From: a virus
IMG/VR virus record: IMGVR_UViG_3300017987_000365
Location: 1 to 23,643 of that record
DNA: 23,643 bases
Strand: one strand, 5' to 3'
Shown here one piece after another: positions 21,754 through 23,643 of the stretch. The notes below the pieces were generated by a model. It was not told the origin of the DNA, made no database searches, and was given only the letters and a program-made list of their open reading frames with translations. Position 1 is the first letter of the stretch. The number at the start of each line of letters is the position of its first letter. A program made the position numbers and the translations under genes.

Positions 21754-21769
21754 GGAAAGGAGGGACGTG

Positions 21770-22273
21770 ATGGACTTATGGCATGCCGTGACGAACTGGG
21801 TTGATCGGAATCGTGGTGTGGCGTTCGGCCTCTTGCTGAGCGTACTGGCCTGTCTCTGCCTCGTGGGTTGCCCGATCACGACGACGAGCTTAAGAGATCC
21901 GGGGCAGAAAGTGACGGTCGCCGAGCTCGAGGCTGAAGACATCGCTCTGACGGCCGGCCTCGAGAAGCGGAAGGTCGGTATCGAGGCGGACCTGGCTTCC
22001 TACAACGTGGACGTCCACGCCCATAACGCAAAGGTCGAGGCAGCGAACGCAGACATTGAACGCAAGGCCGAATGGCGCGCGAAGATCGTCGAGACCATCG
22101 GAGGGATCGGAACCGCCGCGGCCACGGGCACATTGACGCCTGAGGCGGGCGTCGCCGCCGTGATTCAGTTGACGACGCTGTTCTCTGCCCTGGGACTGGC
22201 GTACGACAACAGGCGGAAGGACAAGGTCATTACGGCGAAATCGGCCGCGGCCGAGTCGCCATCGACAGGATAA
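21770..22273 (+). CDS. Lipoprotein with coiled coil and C-terminal hydrophobic segment, u-spanin-like
   Basis: 167 residues from ATG 21770 with AAGGAGG (21757-21763), a strong site; an upstream TTG is not needed. The signal peptide LLLSVLACLCLVGC has the lipobox L-V-G-C at its end. It is followed by a helical charged part (TVAELEAEDIALTAGLEKRKVGIEADLASYNVDVHAHNAKVEAANADIERKAEWRAKI) and then a hydrophobic stretch (ETIGGIGTAAATGTLTPEAGVAAVIQLTTLFSALGLAYD) with a basic tail. An outer-membrane lipid anchor plus a second membrane segment linked by a rod is the layout of unimolecular spanins, which join the two membranes in Gram-negative lysis. The second segment is only moderately hydrophobic, so this is a candidate role. 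Confidence 0.5.
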   Translation: MDLWHAVTNWVDRNRGVAFGLLLSVLACLCLVGCPITTTSLRDPGQKVTVAELEAEDIALTAGLEKRKVGIEADLASYNVDVHAHNAKVEAANADIERKAEWRAKIVETIGGIGTAAATGTLTPEAGVAAVIQLTTLFSALGLAYDNRRKDKVITAKSAAAESPSTG

Positions 22274-22274
22274 G

Positions 22275-22547
22275 ATGAAGTCGATCGACGACCTGGTCTC
22301 AGACGTGAATGACGCCGTGGAGAGATTTTCGCGCTCCACGGCGTCTTCGCCCGAAGTCGACTTCTATATCTGGATGCGCCAGGCCCGCTTCGATGCGGCC
22401 GTCGCGCACTGGCGCGCCGCCCCGACGTATAACCTCAAGGCCCACTACGCCGATCTCGCACGCAAACGCGCGCGCACCGTGATCAACCGCATCAAAGCAG
22501 CCCAGCTGCTGCGGCGGGTCTGCGCGGAGGCGCGCGCCAAGAAATAA
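22275..22547 (+). CDS. Small basic helical hypothetical protein
   Basis: 90 residues, basic and probably helical (DLVSDVNDAVERFSRS, AHWRAAPTYNLKAHYADLARKRARTVINRIKAAQLLRRV). No family recognised. The start is 1 base after the previous stop (taagATG), with a weak AGGA upstream, which suggests coupling to the spanin-like gene. It is the last + strand gene before a convergent terminator. Confidence 0.5.
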   Translation: MKSIDDLVSDVNDAVERFSRSTASSPEVDFYIWMRQARFDAAVAHWRAAPTYNLKAHYADLARKRARTVINRIKAAQLLRRVCAEARAKK

Positions 22548-22562
22548 ATTCAGGCGCAAAGC

Positions 22563-22600
22563 AAGCGGGCGGCCTGTCCAGGGTCGCCCGCTTCGTTTCC
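22563..22600 (+). terminator. Stem-loop between convergent genes, possible bidirectional terminator
   Basis: AAGCGGGCG (22563-22571) and CGCCCGCTT (22585-22593) form a 9-bp stem with 13-base loop, followed by cgtttcc on the + strand. The T-run is poor in both directions, but the place between converging genes fits termination. Confidence 0.5.
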
Positions 22601-22628
22601 AAGCTGGTCGTCTTACCGTTGCCCGCAG

Positions 22629-22901
22629 TCACTTTGCCCACATCCAGGCGAGGACGTTCAACGCGATCGCGAGCACGATCACGAAGATGAGCGCGTAGCC
22701 GAGAAAGCGATAGAGCTTGAGGACCTCGACAAGCAGCGCCTCCGTGGCGCCGCCCGTTTCGATCTTCGCCCGCTTGCCTCCGGCCTCCCGCCGCCCCTCT
22801 GCATCCTGCATGCGTGTCTGCATCGCCCTGGCCGCCCGCCGCCTGGCGAGATCGGCCCCGACGGAGCCCAAGGACTCGCCCGCCTGCATGCGATCTCCCA
22901 T
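22629..22901 (-). CDS. Small C-tail-anchored membrane protein (only minus-strand gene)
   Basis: 90 residues from ATG at complement 22901-22899, with AGGAGG 9 bases upstream; a further upstream ATG at 22919 would abut no ribosome site. The N-terminal part is helical and basic (MGDRMQAGESLGSVGADLARRRAARAMQTRMQDAEGRREAGGKRAKI); residues about 60-88 are a membrane helix (LYRFLGYALIFVIVLAIALNVLAWMWAK). Family unknown. It is transcribed away from the leader region and could be a prophage-expressed or superinfection-exclusion protein, or part of lysis (inference). Confidence 0.55.
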   Translation of the reverse strand: MGDRMQAGESLGSVGADLARRRAARAMQTRMQDAEGRREAGGKRAKIETGGATEALLVEVLKLYRFLGYALIFVIVLAIALNVLAWMWAK

Positions 22902-22922
22902 AATCAAGTCCCTCCTCATAAG

Positions 22923-22933
22923 CCCGTTCTGTC
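22923..22933 (-). promoter_or_regulatory. GACAGAACGGG element in the minus-strand leader
   Basis: Exact copy of the 11-base element that starts the divergent + strand transcript (23041-23051). It lies between the promoter and the ribosome site of the minus-strand gene. Possible operator or RNA target shared by both transcripts. Confidence 0.5.
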
Positions 22934-22946
22934 TGCCTCAATCATG

Positions 22947-22975
22947 AGACTACATCATTTTCTGCCGTGCGTCAA
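22947..22975 (-). promoter_or_regulatory. Minus-strand promoter for the small membrane protein
   Basis: On the minus strand TTGACG (22975-22970) is followed after 17 bases by TAGTCT (22952-22947). The match to -10 is weaker than that of the + strand promoter. Its transcript begins shortly before GACAGAACGGG (complement of 22923-22933). Confidence 0.5.
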
Positions 22976-22987
22976 GATCAATTTCGG

Positions 22988-23021
22988 CTCGCGCGGATTT
23001 TTTTCTTGACAAGCGCGCGAG
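22988..23021. promoter_or_regulatory. Inverted repeat over the -35 box, operator candidate
   Basis: CTCGCGCG (22988-22995) and CGCGCGAG (23014-23021) are exact inverted copies whose centre (about 23004) lies just before the TTGACA box of the + strand promoter. A dimeric repressor or activator could bind here, but no regulator gene is visible in the window. Confidence 0.4.
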
Positions 23022-23034
23022 ACCCTGCTATATA
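23006..23034 (+). promoter_or_regulatory. Strong sigma70-type promoter of the rightward transcript
   Basis: TTGACA (23006-23011), a 17-base spacer and TATATA (23029-23034) make the best promoter match in the window. Transcription should start about 23041, at GACAGAACGGG. Confidence 0.75.
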
Positions 23035-23039
23035 GTCAT

Positions 23040-23197
23040 TGACAGAACGGGAGGAGTCAGATGTCTTTGATCCAAAATTCGCAGCATAGGCTCGTGCCGG
23101 CAGGATCCCCACCTCGTGGGCTTCCCCGTTCTGTCACCGGCATGCGCCGCGCCGCCGTTCGGGCCGTGAGGTCCGGCGGCGGCCCCTCTTCCCTTTT
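23040..23197 (+). ncRNA. Structured 5' leader with pseudoknot-type pairings and an attenuator-like stem
   Basis: TGACAGAACGGG (23040-23051) is exactly complementary to CCCGTTCTGTCA (23125-23136). TGCCGG (23095-23100) is complementary to CCGGCA (23137-23142), which lies just outside, giving an interlocked (pseudoknot) order. CCCAC/GTGGG (23108-23112/23116-23120) forms a small hairpin inside. CGCCGCCG/CGGCGGCG (23150-23157/23174-23181) is followed by CCCCTCTTCCCTTTT and may terminate transcription. The whole looks like a regulated leader or small RNA. An open reading frame overlaps it, described separately. Confidence 0.5.
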
Positions 23198-23414
23198 ACC
23201 ACAAGATACATTATCGGACGTTGGGGGCAAATACCACAAGATACAGTGGTATTTCCGATGTAACATAACAAGTGATTTCCGGCGCTGTGTGGCGCCGGCC
23301 GCCGCCCCGATCGTGCGCGCCATCCCCCGGCCGCGTCGATCGGGGCGTTCTATTTCGGGCTGGCTGGAGTGGCAGATCAAACGGCGGGCACTGACAAATG
23401 AGGAGGCATCATGA
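23061..23414 (+). CDS. Doubtful reading frame over the leader region
   Basis: A 117-residue frame starts at ATG 23061 after GGGAGGAG (23049-23056) and ends in an ATGA overlap with the zinc-ribbon gene (23411-23414), which favours coding. Against it: the protein has no recognisable domain (MSLIQNSQHRLVPAGSPPRGLP...), uses rare codons for this genome (two AGG, two TTA, two ATA), and spans strong inverted repeats and a terminator-like stem. I consider it more likely a structured leader, perhaps with translation of part of it. Confidence 0.25.
   Translation: MSLIQNSQHRLVPAGSPPRGLPRSVTGMRRAAVRAVRSGGGPSSLLPQDTLSDVGGKYHKIQWYFRCNITSDFRRCVAPAAAPIVRAIPRPRRSGRSISGWLEWQIKRRALTNEEAS
23197..23252. repeat. 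14-base direct repeat TACCACAAGATACA, second copy palindromic
   Basis: Copies at 23197-23210 and 23232-23245 are 35 bases apart, start to start. The second is followed by GTGGTAT, giving ATACCAC-8-GTGGTAT (23231-23252). Paired, partly palindromic repeats of this kind are typical operators. The shape recalls NrdR boxes, but the spacing and first copy do not fit well. Confidence 0.5.
23303..23356 (+). terminator. Stem-loop with partial T-run, terminator or attenuator before the zinc-ribbon gene
   Basis: CGCCCCGATC (23303-23312) and GATCGGGGCG (23338-23347) form a 10-bp perfect stem followed by TTCTATTTC. The loop is 25 bases and G+C-rich. It lies 55 bases before the next gene's start, so read-through must be controlled if both belong to one transcript. 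Confidence 0.5.
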
Positions 23415-23643
23415 CGCAGGGTCATACGCAGGCGATGGGTGCGGCGGTGCGGCCGGGGTCGATGCGGACGCCGCTCGAGGAGGATAAGGCCTTCGGGACG
23501 GATCATCGGCAACGTCCGCACAAGACGTGCCGGGCGTGCGGGACGCCGCTGCATTGCGAGGCGAGCAGACGCGCGGGCTTCTGCCGCGTGTGCCGGCCGC
23601 ATGCCCGGAAGAAGCTGCCAAAGCAAGGCAGCCGGCGGAAGAG
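23411..23643 (+). CDS. Zinc-ribbon protein (partial, runs off the window)
   Basis: The frame opens with ATG 23411 after AGGAGG (23401-23406) and stays open to the last base (77 codons). After a Gly/Arg-rich start it has CRACGTPLHC and FCRVC, a C-x2-C...C-x2-C pattern spaced for one zinc, then a basic stretch (RPHARKKLPKQGSRRK). Phages often carry such small zinc-finger proteins among early or regulatory genes. The start of the gene overlaps the stop of the doubtful frame as ATGA. Function unknown. Confidence 0.6.
   Translation, partial: MTQGHTQAMGAAVRPGSMRTPLEEDKAFGTDHRQRPHKTCRACGTPLHCEASRRAGFCRVCRPHARKKLPKQGSRRK

Noticed and set aside
23197-23252. NrdR boxes
   Set aside because: Only one copy is palindromic, the 35-base spacing is unusual, and no ribonucleotide reductase gene is near. 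Kept only as a generic repeat.
1-23643. tRNA or rRNA genes, integrase and attachment sites
   Set aside because: None could be recognised by eye on either strand; without att sites or an integrase the choice between prophage and free phage stays open.

Overview
This window is part of a tailed-phage genome or prophage, read almost entirely on the + strand. It has high G+C, tightly packed genes with many ATGA, TGATG, TAATG or GTGA start/stop overlaps, and a virion module in nearly the same order as phage lambda: W, B, C/Nu3, E, (insertion), FII, Z, U, V, G/GT, H. The functional names rest on protein motifs, sizes and gene order read by eye. No database search was possible. The host is not certain. 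A PEGA-like domain in the capsid protease, an intergenic NNCACGAAG tandem repeat and Cys-rich glycosyltransferase neighbours remind me of phages or prophages of Planctomycetota and similar environmental bacteria, but this is weak inference.

Layout. Positions 1-420 hold the last codons of an upstream gene (terminase large subunit by position) and a truncated staphylococcal-nuclease-like lipoprotein. Positions 421-606 are non-coding and carry a terminator, a sigma70-type promoter and a short two-hairpin RNA that ends in its own terminator. Positions 607-5651 are the head module: gpW-like connector, portal, S49 protease with an in-frame internal scaffold start, major capsid protein and a small capsid-associated protein. 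Positions 5770-10330 are an accessory insertion: a methyltransferase fused to a GH130-like propeller, a lower-G+C jelly-roll-like protein, and a repeat-bearing fibre-like protein. Positions 10327-16700 are the tail module: gpFII-, gpZ- and gpU-like proteins, a small protein, tail tube, tail assembly chaperone with a -1 frameshift on a perfect A AAA AAC heptamer, a short tape measure, and two tail-tip-type proteins. Positions 16707-21386 hold a fibre or adhesin with about 38 XASS tetrapeptides and a Cys-rich end, a small Cys-rich protein, a 734-residue two-glycosyltransferase/methyltransferase fusion, and a second methyltransferase. Positions 21406-22547 look like the membrane part of a lysis module (holin-like protein, lipoprotein with features of a unimolecular spanin), but no endolysin was recognised. 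Positions 22548-23643 are a switch region: a minus-strand small membrane protein, divergent promoters whose transcripts share GACAGAACGGG near their 5' ends, a heavily structured leader, and the start of a zinc-ribbon gene cut by the window end.

How it fits together. The head and tail genes make a siphovirus-like particle. Two sugar-active/methyltransferase fusions and a third methyltransferase travel with the virion genes, one next to a serine-rich fibre. My main hypothesis is that this phage carries its own system for building or modifying glycans, either on its own fibre or on the host surface. The second main point of interest is the regulatory RNA architecture at both ends of the window.
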